Assembly (NCBI RefSeq): GCF_030817595.1
Contig: NZ_JAUSZN010000001.1
Coordinates: forward strand, 752,001 to 816,000
Reading direction: 5' to 3'
Source of the DNA: Neobacillus niacini
GTDB lineage: Bacteria; Bacillota; Bacilli; Bacillales; Cytobacillaceae
Length of the DNA stretch: 64,000 nucleotides
Shown in pieces: positions 54,472 through 62,669 of this stretch; within the stretch, counting starts at the first letter, position 1; every line of letters begins with the position of its first letter. The position numbers and the translations under genes are program-made. The notes under the pieces were generated by a model. The model ran no database searches. It had not been told where the DNA came from and saw nothing but the letters and a program-made list of their open reading frames with translations.

Positions 54472-54733
54472 GTTGTACCAGTAATTTCTTATGGTAGTTG
54501 CCTATAAAAGAACCCTCTAGGCATTGGTTTAGTTGACAAAAATTAGACGTTAATCCAACCATTTTTTTAAGAAAATTACTAGATACCTGCTGATTTACAT
54601 AAATTCAAGATATTCGTTTAGTTCAAGCCTCTAAGAACCTACGTATGATAAAGCAAAGGACAAGAGAAGACACGATAAGGAGATTTCTTAGAATCAAATT
54701 TTAATATAGAGTGGAAGGAGAGAAATAACATAT
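54472..54733. other. Gene-free gap before the ArsB-like gene
   Basis: AT-rich, no frame with RBS, no clear dyad or riboswitch; it must contain the promoter of the next gene. GTGGAAGGAGAG lies 10 nt before that gene's start. Confidence 0.4.
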
Positions 54734-56089
54734 ATGTATCAACCATCGACGGTAATCATAACCGTATTGGCATTTTTTCTAACCATGGTGATGATTTTTA
54801 TCCGTCCGAAAAATATGAATGAGGCTATTCCTGCAACCATTGGTGCAGTCATTGTCATGTTAAGCGGCAGCGTTTCTCTAGCTGACTTAATGGATATAGG
54901 CTCGAAAGTCACAGGGGCGGCTGTAACCATCATTGCAACAATTGTTATGGCGATTGTACTAGAAAGTTTTGGCTTCTTTAGATGGACGGCGGCACTGATG
55001 TTAAAAGTATCAAAAGGGTCCGGAATTCGTTTATTCTGGTATACATTATTACTTTGCTTTTTGATGACAATGTTTTTCAATAATGACGGAAGTATATTAA
55101 TTACCACACCTATTCTCATTCTTATATTTAAAAATATCGGTTTAAAGAACCGCCAAAAGATACCATACCTATTAAGTGGTGCCTTAATCGCAACTGCTTC
55201 GAGTGCTCCAATTGGAGTAAGTAATATTGTTAATTTAATTGCGCTAAAAATTATTGGTATGGACCTTTACCTTCAAACAGCCATGATGTTTGTTCCAGCC
55301 ACGCTTGGACTACTATTTTTGGCTTATTTACTACTCCTCGTTTTCAAGAAGGACATCCCTAAAGAAATCCAACTCCATTCTTATACGCTGCCGTTGTTGA
55401 ATAACAATCGTTTTCACCCATTACAAAGAAAAAACGAGGATATGTTTGAAAAACAAAAGAAGTTAATGATTCAAATGCTCATCTTTGTCTTTATCGTTAG
55501 AATCAGCCTTTTTGTAGCCTCGTTTTTGAATATCTCTGTTTCTTTGATAGCCGTATTAGGTTCAATCATTTTACTAATCTGGAGATGGATCCACCTAAAG
55601 AAAAATCCAAAAGACGTATTATTTAAAATACCTTGGCATATCTTGATTTTCGCTTTCTGTATGTATGTAATCATATATGGATTACACAATATTGGGTTAA
55701 CAGCCCTTCTGGTAGAACATTTAAGTTCTATTGTAAATGGCAGTTTACTTCACGCAAGCGTTACCATGGGAATCATAACCGCATTCCTATCGAATCTATT
55801 TAATAACCACCCGGCATTAATGGTTTCGACACTTGCATTAACAGAGATGGGATTAAAACCATTATTAACACAAACCGTTTACTTAGCAAATATTATTGGG
55901 AGTGATATCGGTTCCTTAATCCTGCCGATTGGTACCCTTGCCACATTAATTTGGATGGATATCTTGAAGAAAAACAAGATTAAAATAACCTGGATGGATT
56001 ATATAAAAGTTACCATCATTGTCATTCCGCCAACGCTCGTTTTTACTCTTATTGGACTGTACCTATGGCTGCTGTTAGTATTTGTATAA
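54734..56089 (+). CDS. ArsB/NhaD-superfamily ion transporter (YwrK-like arsenite pump)
   Basis: A 451-residue membrane protein with about 11 hydrophobic segments. The features of the ArsB branch of the ion-transporter superfamily are visible: ATIVMAIVLESFGFFRWTA, FFNNDGSILITTPI (half-helix loop 1), SSAPIGVSNIVN, and the second loop SNLFNNHPALMVSTLAL with ANIIGSDIGSLILPIGTLATL. Bacillus ArsB/YwrK proteins export arsenite; without arsR or arsC nearby the ion remains unsure. ATG after GGAAGGAGAG. A terminator follows at 56116. Confidence 0.85.
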   Translation: MYQPSTVIITVLAFFLTMVMIFIRPKNMNEAIPATIGAVIVMLSGSVSLADLMDIGSKVTGAAVTIIATIVMAIVLESFGFFRWTAALMLKVSKGSGIRLFWYTLLLCFLMTMFFNNDGSILITTPILILIFKNIGLKNRQKIPYLLSGALIATASSAPIGVSNIVNLIALKIIGMDLYLQTAMMFVPATLGLLFLAYLLLLVFKKDIPKEIQLHSYTLPLLNNNRFHPLQRKNEDMFEKQKKLMIQMLIFVFIVRISLFVASFLNISVSLIAVLGSIILLIWRWIHLKKNPKDVLFKIPWHILIFAFCMYVIIYGLHNIGLTALLVEHLSSIVNGSLLHASVTMGIITAFLSNLFNNHPALMVSTLALTEMGLKPLLTQTVYLANIIGSDIGSLILPIGTLATLIWMDILKKNKIKITWMDYIKVTIIVIPPTLVFTLIGLYLWLLLVFV

Positions 56090-56115
56090 AGTGTATAATT
56101 GTAAATTGCATAAGT

Positions 56116-56154
56116 GCCAACAGGTCTAACGTTATTGGCCTGTTGGCTTATTTT
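56116..56154 (+). terminator. Terminator of the ArsB-like gene
   Basis: GCCAACAGG / CCTGTTGGC perfect stem, 14-nt loop, T-rich tail. Confidence 0.88.
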
Positions 56155-56250
56155 AGTAAGTCCAAGTTTCCTTTTATAATAGTAATTAAGTTCAATTCAT
56201 TTTTTGTTTTAAGGGAATATTAGTAAGGATACTATCAGAGGACGTGAACT

Positions 56251-57123
56251 ATGGATTTTTTGTCAATCTCACAAAATATTTCGGAATACATAAAAGAGTA
56301 TTTAGTCTTAAAATTATTGATTATGGTTTTGTTTTTGGTGATTGGCACTTATTTAATCAATCGATCCGTGGATTGGTTCTTTAGAAAGTCTAATTTATTG
56401 GATGAAGAAGTGGAACAAACCATACAAGGTGTTATCCGCTCGACCTTAAGATATGCAGTTGGGATTATTCTGCTGATTTTTCTAATCAGTCAATTTGTAG
56501 ACCTTAAAGGCATTCTCGCGGGGGCAGGGATTGTAGGGGTAATTGTTGGATTTGCGGCTCAACAAATGTTAAAAGATATACTTTTAGGCTTTATTCGATT
56601 ATCCGATAAGGAATTCCGGGTTGGTCATTTTGTGACATTCAACGGACAGATATCAGGGACCATAGAAGAAATAGGGATACGCTTTATGCAAATTCGTGAG
56701 TGGTCTGGAAAACTTCTCACAATTCCACATGGAGAAATAAGGACAATACAAAATTATAATAAAGGAAGAATGCGTGTTATCGAGAAAATAACCGTTAGCT
56801 ATCAAGAAGACCCGCGGAGAATAAAGCAATTATTAGAAGCAGTTTGCGCTGCCTGTAATGAAAAACTTGATCAAAGTTTATTAAGACTAGAAGATGGCTC
56901 TGCTGAAGAATGCTTTCAGTACGTTGGGATTACAGACTTAAATCCAAATCTTAAATATGTCGGATATGAGTTTTGTGTGGTTGGTTTAGTGAATCCGGAT
57001 GATTACTTCGAAACTTCTCGGCAGGTTAGGTTCGAGCTAATGTCTGTTTTCTATGAGCATCAAGTACAGATGCCAGCTTCGAACTTTGCGTTACTTCCTC
57101 AAAAAGAACCTCAGGAAGAGTAG
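56251..57123 (+). CDS. ykuT: Mechanosensitive channel of small conductance (MscS, YkuT-like)
   Basis: A 290-residue MscS channel. Three hydrophobic segments end with the Gly/Ala-rich pore helix GIVGVIVGFAAQQMLKD (about 92-108); the beta domain follows with VGHFVTFNGQISGTIEEIGIR and LTIPHGEIRTIQNYNKG, then the C-terminal alpha/beta portion. It opens under membrane tension to release solutes on osmotic downshift. Resembles B. subtilis YkuT in length. GAGGACGTGAACT precedes the ATG. Confidence 0.92.
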   Translation: MDFLSISQNISEYIKEYLVLKLLIMVLFLVIGTYLINRSVDWFFRKSNLLDEEVEQTIQGVIRSTLRYAVGIILLIFLISQFVDLKGILAGAGIVGVIVGFAAQQMLKDILLGFIRLSDKEFRVGHFVTFNGQISGTIEEIGIRFMQIREWSGKLLTIPHGEIRTIQNYNKGRMRVIEKITVSYQEDPRRIKQLLEAVCAACNEKLDQSLLRLEDGSAEECFQYVGITDLNPNLKYVGYEFCVVGLVNPDDYFETSRQVRFELMSVFYEHQVQMPASNFALLPQKEPQEE

Positions 57124-57162
57124 TAATAAAATGATTCGCCCATTCCCTAGATATTTATCCCG

Positions 57163-57171
57163 CATACACTA
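57163..57171 (+). promoter_or_regulatory. Sigma-K -10 box of the His/Gly-rich gene
   Basis: CATACACTA, a perfect CATANNNTA, 35 bp before the start codon. Confidence 0.6.
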
Positions 57172-57205
57172 AAAGGAAAGATTTTTAGTAAGGGGATGCG
57201 GAAAT

Positions 57206-57526
57206 ATGACAAATCTAAGAATGTTTGGTGGACATCATGGCGGACACCATGGAGGGCATCATGGCGGGCATCACGGAGGACATCATGGCGGACATCACGG
57301 TGGGCACCATCATGGGCACCATCATGGGCACTATGGACATGGTTATGGATATGGAGGATTTGGTGGAGCACCATTTGTAGGAGGTTTACTAGGAGGTTTG
57401 GCTGCAGGAGCAATAGGTTCACCGGGCTATGGTGCTTATCCTTACCCTTATCCTTATCCGGTAGCAACGCCTTATCCGGCACCATACCCAGGCTATTATC
57501 CATATAGCGGTTACCCATATTATTAA
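57206..57526 (+). CDS. His/Gly-rich small protein, probable spore coat component
   Basis: A 106-residue protein: MTNLRMFGG, then six to seven HHGG units and HHHGHHHGH (residues 10-43), a YGYGGFGGAPF hinge, a hydrophobic glycine helix VGGLLGGLAAGAIG (about 58-72), and a Tyr-Pro repeat tail (YPYPYPYPVATPYPAPYPGYYPY). The histidines should bind metal ions; the Tyr-Pro part resembles coat or crust proteins that crosslink. A perfect sigma-K box and AAGGGGATGCGGAAAT support mother-cell expression in late sporulation. The family is not firmly known. Confidence 0.75.
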   Translation: MTNLRMFGGHHGGHHGGHHGGHHGGHHGGHHGGHHHGHHHGHYGHGYGYGGFGGAPFVGGLLGGLAAGAIGSPGYGAYPYPYPYPVATPYPAPYPGYYPYSGYPYY

Positions 57527-57541
57527 ATTAGTAAATTACAG

Positions 57542-57566
57542 CCCTTTCTTAACGAAAGGGTATTTT
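57542..57566 (+). terminator. Terminator of the His/Gly-rich gene
   Basis: CCCTTTC / GAAAGGG stem with T5. Confidence 0.88.
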
Positions 57567-57663
57567 TGTGTTTTTTTTAATTAACCAAGTTTTCCATTGA
57601 AAAACTTGAACTATTCTACCTCATCCTGAATATATTTTAGGGAAGAGAGCAAAGGGAGGGAAG

Positions 57664-58344
57664 ATGATGAGTTTCCGCGCTGACCAAATGTCAGAACCTC
57701 GCCGTAGAATCATACAGTTTATCAAAAATAACGGATCCTCATCAATGAGCGAGCTGGCTTCCGTCTTAGATATAAGTGGTGAAGGAGTACGGCAGCACCT
57801 TCTTCAATTAGAAAAAGAAGGATGGGTGACTCGACATTCAGAAAACAATGGTGTTGGCCGTCCTGTACTACAGTATCGATTAACAACTGCAGGCGAACAT
57901 CTTTTCGAAAAAAATTATGATCACTTAACGATTGAAGTTCTAGATACATTAGCAAATTCCCTTGGAGAAGAAGCAGTAAAACATTTACTTTCTGCTATGA
58001 TTGAATCAAGAATTGTCCAGTGGGAACCAAAATTAAAAGGATTACCCACAGACGAGCGTCTAAATGTTTTAAAGGATTTCTATAAAAAAGATGATTCATT
58101 TATGGAAATAGAAAATAAAAATCAAGCTTATTCCCTGATTGAACGTAACTGCCCCTTCCATAATGTTGCATTGCAGCGACCTATACTTTGTAGTGTAAGT
58201 GTTTCTGTCTTAACACATTTATTAGGATGTACTGTAAAGCGAGCGAAACGACTTCAGAATGGTGATGGTTGTTGTGTTTTTCAGGTTCTTTTGGATAAAC
58301 CCGTTAGTGAAAACACTCCTCGAATCATCATTGAGGATGAGTAG
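57664..58344 (+). CDS. SufR-like Fe-S winged-helix transcriptional regulator
   Basis: A 226-residue regulator. The N-terminal winged helix (about 8-75) reads PRRRIIQFIKNNGSSSMSEL, SGEGVRQHLLQLEKEGWVTR and GVGRPVLQYRLT, as in SufR/DeoR-like regulators of cyanobacteria and Firmicutes. The C-terminal half carries four Cys in the SufR-type ladder: NCPFHN, 12 residues, C in ILCSVS, 12 residues, C in GCTVK, 13 residues, CC. These would hold an iron-sulfur cluster. It is the first gene of a unit with folE and a CDGSH gene 24 bp on, which it may regulate. GGGAGGGAAG precedes the ATG; an alternative ATG is one codon downstream. Confidence 0.8.
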   Translation: MMSFRADQMSEPRRRIIQFIKNNGSSSMSELASVLDISGEGVRQHLLQLEKEGWVTRHSENNGVGRPVLQYRLTTAGEHLFEKNYDHLTIEVLDTLANSLGEEAVKHLLSAMIESRIVQWEPKLKGLPTDERLNVLKDFYKKDDSFMEIENKNQAYSLIERNCPFHNVALQRPILCSVSVSVLTHLLGCTVKRAKRLQNGDGCCVFQVLLDKPVSENTPRIIIEDE

Positions 58345-58368
58345 TCCTAAAAACCAAAAAGGGATGAT

Positions 58369-59025
58369 GTGATCATGAAGAGTGAGCAGTTACAGATTTT
58401 ATCTAAAAAATATCCACATTTATTTAACCAGCTAACTGATACCGAAAATGGTAACATTACCAGTGTTACTCAGTTTTCAGAGGCAGTAAAACAATTAATT
58501 AAACTTTGTGGCGACGACCCCGAGCGTGATGGTTTACTGGATACCCCATTTAGAGTCCTTAAAGCTTTTCTTGAGTACACAGAGGGGTACAACGAAGATC
58601 CGAAAATTCATTTAGAAAAAACGTTTGATATTCATCATAAAGGTCTCATTCTAATAAAAGATATTGAGTTTTACTCATTATGTGAACATCACTTTTCTCC
58701 TTTCTTTGGAGTCGCACATATTGGATATATTCCTAAAGAAAAAATTACAGGTCTTTCTAAGATGGGGCGATTAGTGGAAGGTTACGCAAAAAGATTTCAA
58801 GTTCAAGAAAGATTAACGACACAGATAGCAGAAGCGATTGAAGAGGTATTGGATCCTGAAGGAACCATTGTTGTGGTAGAAGCGAAGCATATGTGTATGT
58901 GCAGTAGAGGAATTAAAAAGGCAAACACCGTTACCACAACATCTAGTCTTCTTGGAATCTATGAAAATCGACCAGATCTTCGTGCTGAATTTTATTCGCT
59001 AATAAAAACACAAGGGAGTAAGTGA
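58369..59025 (+). CDS. folE: GTP cyclohydrolase I
   Basis: A 218-residue FolE, making dihydroneopterin triphosphate from GTP, the first step of folate and pterin synthesis. Zinc and active-site residues are visible in SLCEHHFSPFFG (about 105) and HMCMCSRGIKKANTVTTTS (about 176), and YIPKEKITGLSKMGRLVEGYAKRFQVQERLT is the conserved core. The N-terminus is about 25 residues longer than B. subtilis FolE (190 aa). The ATG is 4 nt after GATGTGATC; the RBS is GGGATGATG. Placed between the Fe-S regulator and the CDGSH gene. Confidence 0.92.
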   Translation: MIMKSEQLQILSKKYPHLFNQLTDTENGNITSVTQFSEAVKQLIKLCGDDPERDGLLDTPFRVLKAFLEYTEGYNEDPKIHLEKTFDIHHKGLILIKDIEFYSLCEHHFSPFFGVAHIGYIPKEKITGLSKMGRLVEGYAKRFQVQERLTTQIAEAIEEVLDPEGTIVVVEAKHMCMCSRGIKKANTVTTTSSLLGIYENRPDLRAEFYSLIKTQGSK

Positions 59026-59026
59026 C

Positions 59027-59227
59027 ATGAATAATCAAATAAAAATCTCCGATAATGGTCCGTTAGAAGTAAGCGGTGATTTTCAACTATATGATTCAGA
59101 AGGTAACGAATATCCGAAAAAAGGAAAAGTATATCTTTGCAGATGCGGACTATCGAATAAGAAACCTTTTTGTGATGGATCCCATAAGCGAGGCGGATTT
59201 GAAAGCAGCCTCAGAGTTTCAGGATAA
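59027..59227 (+). CDS. CDGSH iron-sulfur domain protein
   Basis: A 66-residue protein ending in a CDGSH-type [2Fe-2S] site: YLCRCGLSNKKPFCDGSH (three Cys and one His, about residues 37-54). It starts 1 bp after the folE stop with AGGGAGTAAG as RBS, so the two are co-translated. CDGSH proteins move electrons or clusters; the role here is unknown, but the neighbouring Fe-S regulator suggests an iron/redox-linked unit. Confidence 0.92.
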   Translation: MNNQIKISDNGPLEVSGDFQLYDSEGNEYPKKGKVYLCRCGLSNKKPFCDGSHKRGGFESSLRVSG

Positions 59228-59246
59228 TGTTTTTATATAAGGTATC

Positions 59247-59279
59247 AAGGATGACATTTACGTGATGTCATTCTTTTTT
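59247..59279 (+). terminator. Terminator of the SufR-folE-CDGSH unit
   Basis: AAGGATGACAT / ATGTCATTCTT with T run. Confidence 0.88.
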
Positions 59280-59383
59280 GTTTATAGAGAGCCTTTTTTT
59301 TAAAAAAGGCACGAAGCAAGGGTTTGTCTTTAACCTTTAAACCTTACTTTCAATACTATAGTAATAAAAGGCAGGTGAGTAAA

Positions 59384-60184
59384 ATGTACTTGGTCGGCTT
59401 TTATTCGCCAAAGGCGAAATCAGGTGTTACGGAATTATCATTATCTATTTATCATTGGCTAAAAATGAATACAGATTTATCAGCTGCATTTATTTCATAT
59501 GGAACATTAGAAAAAGAAGGTCTCTCTGAAGAGGTAATCCATGAATTTTCTAAATTATCTCTTCCCGAACAAAAACGAATCGTAAAAAACATGAAAAAAG
59601 AGTACGATATTATTATTTATGATGCTTCAAGCCAGCTTTCTGAAGGAGTATTAAAGCTTTTGCCTATTGTTGATCGATTATTTGTTGTTGGTGAAGAAAA
59701 TACAGACTTTGCAGTAAAACTCCATCAAATCATCCAATTTAACAAAATGTTTGATAAAAGTGTAAAGAATTTCATCCAACATTTAAAAGGAAATAAAACC
59801 TTTATTATCCGTGAGCAAAAGGAAGGTCGTGTGATTGGCTTTAATCATACAAAAAAAGAAACAAATGATATTGGGCAAATGGTATATAGAGATTATGTAA
59901 CACGATATTTAGAAGAAAAGTTTATTGAAAAGAACGAAAAAATCTACAGAAAAATTAAACAAATCCCAAAGGAGACTTTGTTTCGAGGCTTATATAATCT
60001 TGGAATTGATTTTGAGAAAGCATTGTTATTTCATGAATATGTTCTTTTGCGTGAAGCGTTAGGGCAAAATTATGAGGAAGCACTCGAAAATCTTTTCCCA
60101 CTATTAATCAACTCATCGTTTGCAGAAATACTAGAAAAATTTCAAAATGAAATTAAATTTATCACAAAACTAAAATTATCCTAA
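59384..60184 (+). CDS. Degenerate ParA/MinD-like P-loop protein
   Basis: A 266-residue protein; ATG at 59384 follows GGCAGGTGAG, and the 20 codons before it look non-coding. The start MYLVGFYSPKAKSGVTELSLSIYHWL has the position and shape of a ParA/MinD deviant Walker A (KGGxGKT) but lacks the GK-T, reading KAKSGVTEL; a Walker-B-like YDIIIYDASSQL and the following DRLFVVGEENTDFAVKL match the ParA plan. It may have lost nucleotide hydrolysis. C-terminal half is helical and unassigned. Standalone with its own terminator. Confidence 0.6.
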   Translation: MYLVGFYSPKAKSGVTELSLSIYHWLKMNTDLSAAFISYGTLEKEGLSEEVIHEFSKLSLPEQKRIVKNMKKEYDIIIYDASSQLSEGVLKLLPIVDRLFVVGEENTDFAVKLHQIIQFNKMFDKSVKNFIQHLKGNKTFIIREQKEGRVIGFNHTKKETNDIGQMVYRDYVTRYLEEKFIEKNEKIYRKIKQIPKETLFRGLYNLGIDFEKALLFHEYVLLREALGQNYEEALENLFPLLINSSFAEILEKFQNEIKFITKLKLS

Positions 60185-60217
60185 AAAAGTCAGGAACCTA
60201 AATTCCTGATTTTTTTG
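60184..60217 (+). terminator. Terminator of the ParA-like gene
   Basis: AGTCAGGAA / TTCCTGATT hairpin with T7 at the stop codon. Confidence 0.9.
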
Positions 60218-60355
60218 ATATCTGTTATACCTATTAATCATAAATACTTAACAAATTCCCCTTTTACGGTATAATATTTTAGAAAATGGTTGAAGATGTA
60301 ATCTATTTCTATTACTATTTTTATGTAGAGCCAAAGTTGAAAGTGAGTGGACAGA

Positions 60356-61075
60356 ATGGGCCGTAAATGGAACAATATTAAAGAAAAAAAAGCCTCAAAG
60401 GATGCAAATACAAGTCGTATTTATGCAAAATTTGGAGTTGAAATTTATGTTGCAGCGAGAAGAGGCGAACCGAATCCTGAATCAAACCAGGCATTAAAGT
60501 TCGTTTTAGAACGTGCGAAAACCTACAATGTACCTAGACACATCATTGACCGTGCGATAGACAAAGCAAAAGGCGGATCAGAAGAAAGCTACTCTGAACT
60601 CCGTTATGAAGGTTTTGGACCTAACGGATCTATGGTCATCGTGGATGCCTTAACCAATAACGTGAACCGCACTGCTTCAGACGTTCGTGCGGCATTTGGT
60701 AAAAATGGCGGAAATATGGGGGTCAGCGGATCTGTTGCCTATATGTTTGACGCAACAGCAGTTATTGGTCTTGAAGGTAAAACAGCGGATGAGGTTCTAG
60801 AAATCTTAATGGAAGCGGATGTAGATGTTCGTGACATTATCGAAGAAGATGAATCTGTTATCGTTTATGCTGAGCCTGATCAGTTCCATGCTGTTCAAGA
60901 AGCATTTAAAAATGCGGGTATCACTGAATTTACTGTTGCAGAATTAACAATGCTTGCTCAAAACGAAGTGACACTGCCAGAAGACGCTCAAGCAAAGTTC
61001 GAAAAAATGATTGATGCGTTGGAAGACCTTGAAGATGTTCAACAAGTGTACCACAATGTGGATTTAGGTGAATAG
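60356..61075 (+). CDS. yeeI: YebC/PmpR-family protein YeeI
   Basis: A 239-residue protein equal in length to B. subtilis YeeI. The start [20 protein letters not shown] and the middle [19 protein letters not shown] are typical of the family; the same residues in YebC proteins bind DNA or act at stalled ribosomes. The ATG at 60356 is preferred to the GTG three codons upstream because the protein family begins with MGRKW. Confidence 0.92.
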   Translation: MGRKWNNIKEKKASKDANTSRIYAKFGVEIYVAARRGEPNPESNQALKFVLERAKTYNVPRHIIDRAIDKAKGGSEESYSELRYEGFGPNGSMVIVDALTNNVNRTASDVRAAFGKNGGNMGVSGSVAYMFDATAVIGLEGKTADEVLEILMEADVDVRDIIEEDESVIVYAEPDQFHAVQEAFKNAGITEFTVAELTMLAQNEVTLPEDAQAKFEKMIDALEDLEDVQQVYHNVDLGE

Positions 61076-61084
61076 GACTTGAAG

Positions 61085-61114
61085 AAGACCTTTGTTTTGA
61101 CAAAGGTCTTTTCA
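61085..61114 (+). terminator. Terminator of yeeI
   Basis: AAGACCTTTG / CAAAGGTCTT perfect stem with T4. Confidence 0.88.
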
Positions 61115-61148
61115 TTTAGATCAAGATGAATGGGCAGGTAAGTAGAAA

Positions 61149-61784
61149 ATGTCGAAAACAATAAAAATTCAACAGCCAAAAATACCGGATGGTCTAACAG
61201 CTAGAACGTTTCAACCAATGGAAGATCCTTTTTATGAAATGTGTATTATAAGTGATTGTTCTATTTTGAGCGAAGAATTACATAGAATACGTTTTGAACA
61301 AGTCATTTTTAAAAATGTTACTTTTTTGGATGTTTCTTTTAAAAGTATAGAATTAACAGATGTTATCTTTGATCACTGTGATTTATCGAATACGGATTTT
61401 AGTGATGGCAGCATTCATCGGGTTGAATTTAAAGAGTCTAAAATTTTAGGGCTTAATCTTTCAGACGCTTCGCTTGGGAACGTTTTATTTGAAAATTGTA
61501 ATGCAAATATGATTTCGTTTGGTTATGCCAAACTTAAGCAGGTCAACTTCAATTCTTGTTCACTTCGCAATGCTGACTATTATGAATCCAAATTTAATAA
61601 GGTAGGATTTAAGGACTGTGATTTAAATGAGGCCAATTTTGAACAAACCCCTTTGAAAGGGATAGATTTGAGCAGCTGCACCTTTGATACCATCAATGTT
61701 TCGATAAAAGACCTCGCAGGCTGTGAAGTTACAGCGGAGCAAGGCTTAGGATTTGCACGATTATTAGGATTGATAATAAAATAA
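61149..61784 (+). CDS. Pentapeptide-repeat protein, 211 aa
   Basis: A quadrilateral beta-helix protein: from about residue 40 to 190 the sequence falls into five-residue A(D/N)LxX coils such as SNTDF, LRNAD, LNEAN, with Leu/Phe in the centre (VTFLDVSFKSIELTDVIFD). About 30 coils. Members of the family shield DNA gyrase (Qnr-like), but this has no Qnr-specific loop that I can identify; function unknown. GGGCAGGTAAG precedes the ATG. Confidence 0.85.
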   Translation: MSKTIKIQQPKIPDGLTARTFQPMEDPFYEMCIISDCSILSEELHRIRFEQVIFKNVTFLDVSFKSIELTDVIFDHCDLSNTDFSDGSIHRVEFKESKILGLNLSDASLGNVLFENCNANMISFGYAKLKQVNFNSCSLRNADYYESKFNKVGFKDCDLNEANFEQTPLKGIDLSSCTFDTINVSIKDLAGCEVTAEQGLGFARLLGLIIK

Positions 61785-61793
61785 AGCTTATCG

Positions 61794-61822
61794 GGAGCAG
61801 TCATTACGGATTGCTCCTTCTT
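61794..61822 (+). terminator. Weak terminator after the pentapeptide gene
   Basis: GGAGCA / TGCTCC stem with a 12-nt loop and T-rich tail. Confidence 0.45.
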
Positions 61823-61913
61823 AAGTAATGGGAAAAATACATCATGTTCATCAATCCATAAGCATGAAATAAAAATGGATACGGCAAACTAATTAAAAAA
61901 AGGGGATATATAC

Positions 61914-62669
61914 ATGGAACAAGGTCTGGATTCTAAAGTACTTTCAGTATTAGAAGATAAAATCCAATTAATTCGTACGGAGAAAGGTGCCATTTATTTA
62001 GTGGGTCCTATTAAACTTCCCGTTAATCTTTACGGTGAAACAGTGGAGTTCAAATGGTACTGCTGGTTAAATTGTAATGAGGTTACAGAGGATTTCGAAA
62101 GAATTATTGATAAATTATCCTCTTCGAACTTAGCTGAATTACAACAGTCAAGTGTCTTAGTTTATGGGGACTTTGAGTATGGAGAGGATGCGATTATTCG
62201 TATGCATTCTATTTGTCATACGGGTGATATTTTTGGAAGTAAACGATGTGATTGCGGCTACCAGCTTAAAAAATCAATGAAAATGATTCAAGAACATGGA
62301 ACAGGTGCCTTGTTCTATTTAGCTAACCACGAAGGAAGAGGTATTGGCTTGTTTAGTAAGGCAATGGCTTATGTACTTCAAGAGAACGGCTATGACACAG
62401 TTGAGGCAAATGAAGGTCTTGGGTTTGTAGATGACTCCAGAAACTACAGTGACGCCATTCAAGTATTAAAGGCTATCCGTCAAAAACCGGTTACTTTAAT
62501 GACAAACAATCCTAAAAAATTGAATGCTTTAAAAGAAGCTGGATTACAAGTTTCGGGCAGACAGCCGCTTTGGGGAGATATTTCCGAGTATAATGAGAAG
62601 TATTTGCAGACAAAGATTAATAAGTCTGGACATCTAGAAGAGGACGAAGGGACTTGTCCAAATGACTAA
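61914..62669 (+). CDS. ribA: GTP cyclohydrolase II (stand-alone RibA)
   Basis: A 251-residue enzyme that opens GTP to the riboflavin precursor. It lacks the RibB domain fused in most Bacilli. Zinc cysteines and active site: HSICHTGDIFGSKRCDCG (about 102-119), NHEGRGIGLFSKAMAYVLQENG (about 138, with the catalytic Arg/Gly), and the late TNNPKKLNALKEAG. The first 60 residues are extra to the core. ATG after AAAGGGGA. Its last 8 bp overlap ribD. Confidence 0.9.
   Translation: MEQGLDSKVLSVLEDKIQLIRTEKGAIYLVGPIKLPVNLYGETVEFKWYCWLNCNEVTEDFERIIDKLSSSNLAELQQSSVLVYGDFEYGEDAIIRMHSICHTGDIFGSKRCDCGYQLKKSMKMIQEHGTGALFYLANHEGRGIGLFSKAMAYVLQENGYDTVEANEGLGFVDDSRNYSDAIQVLKAIRQKPVTLMTNNPKKLNALKEAGLQVSGRQPLWGDISEYNEKYLQTKINKSGHLEEDEGTCPND

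Noticed and set aside
59324..59383. N-terminal 20-residue extension of the ParA-like protein
   Set aside because: No RBS at 59324, whereas GGCAGGTGAG is well placed for the ATG at 59384.
61785..61913. FMN riboswitch before ribA
   Set aside because: Only 129 bp, AT-rich, without the conserved AGGGGAU/GUUUA-type blocks.
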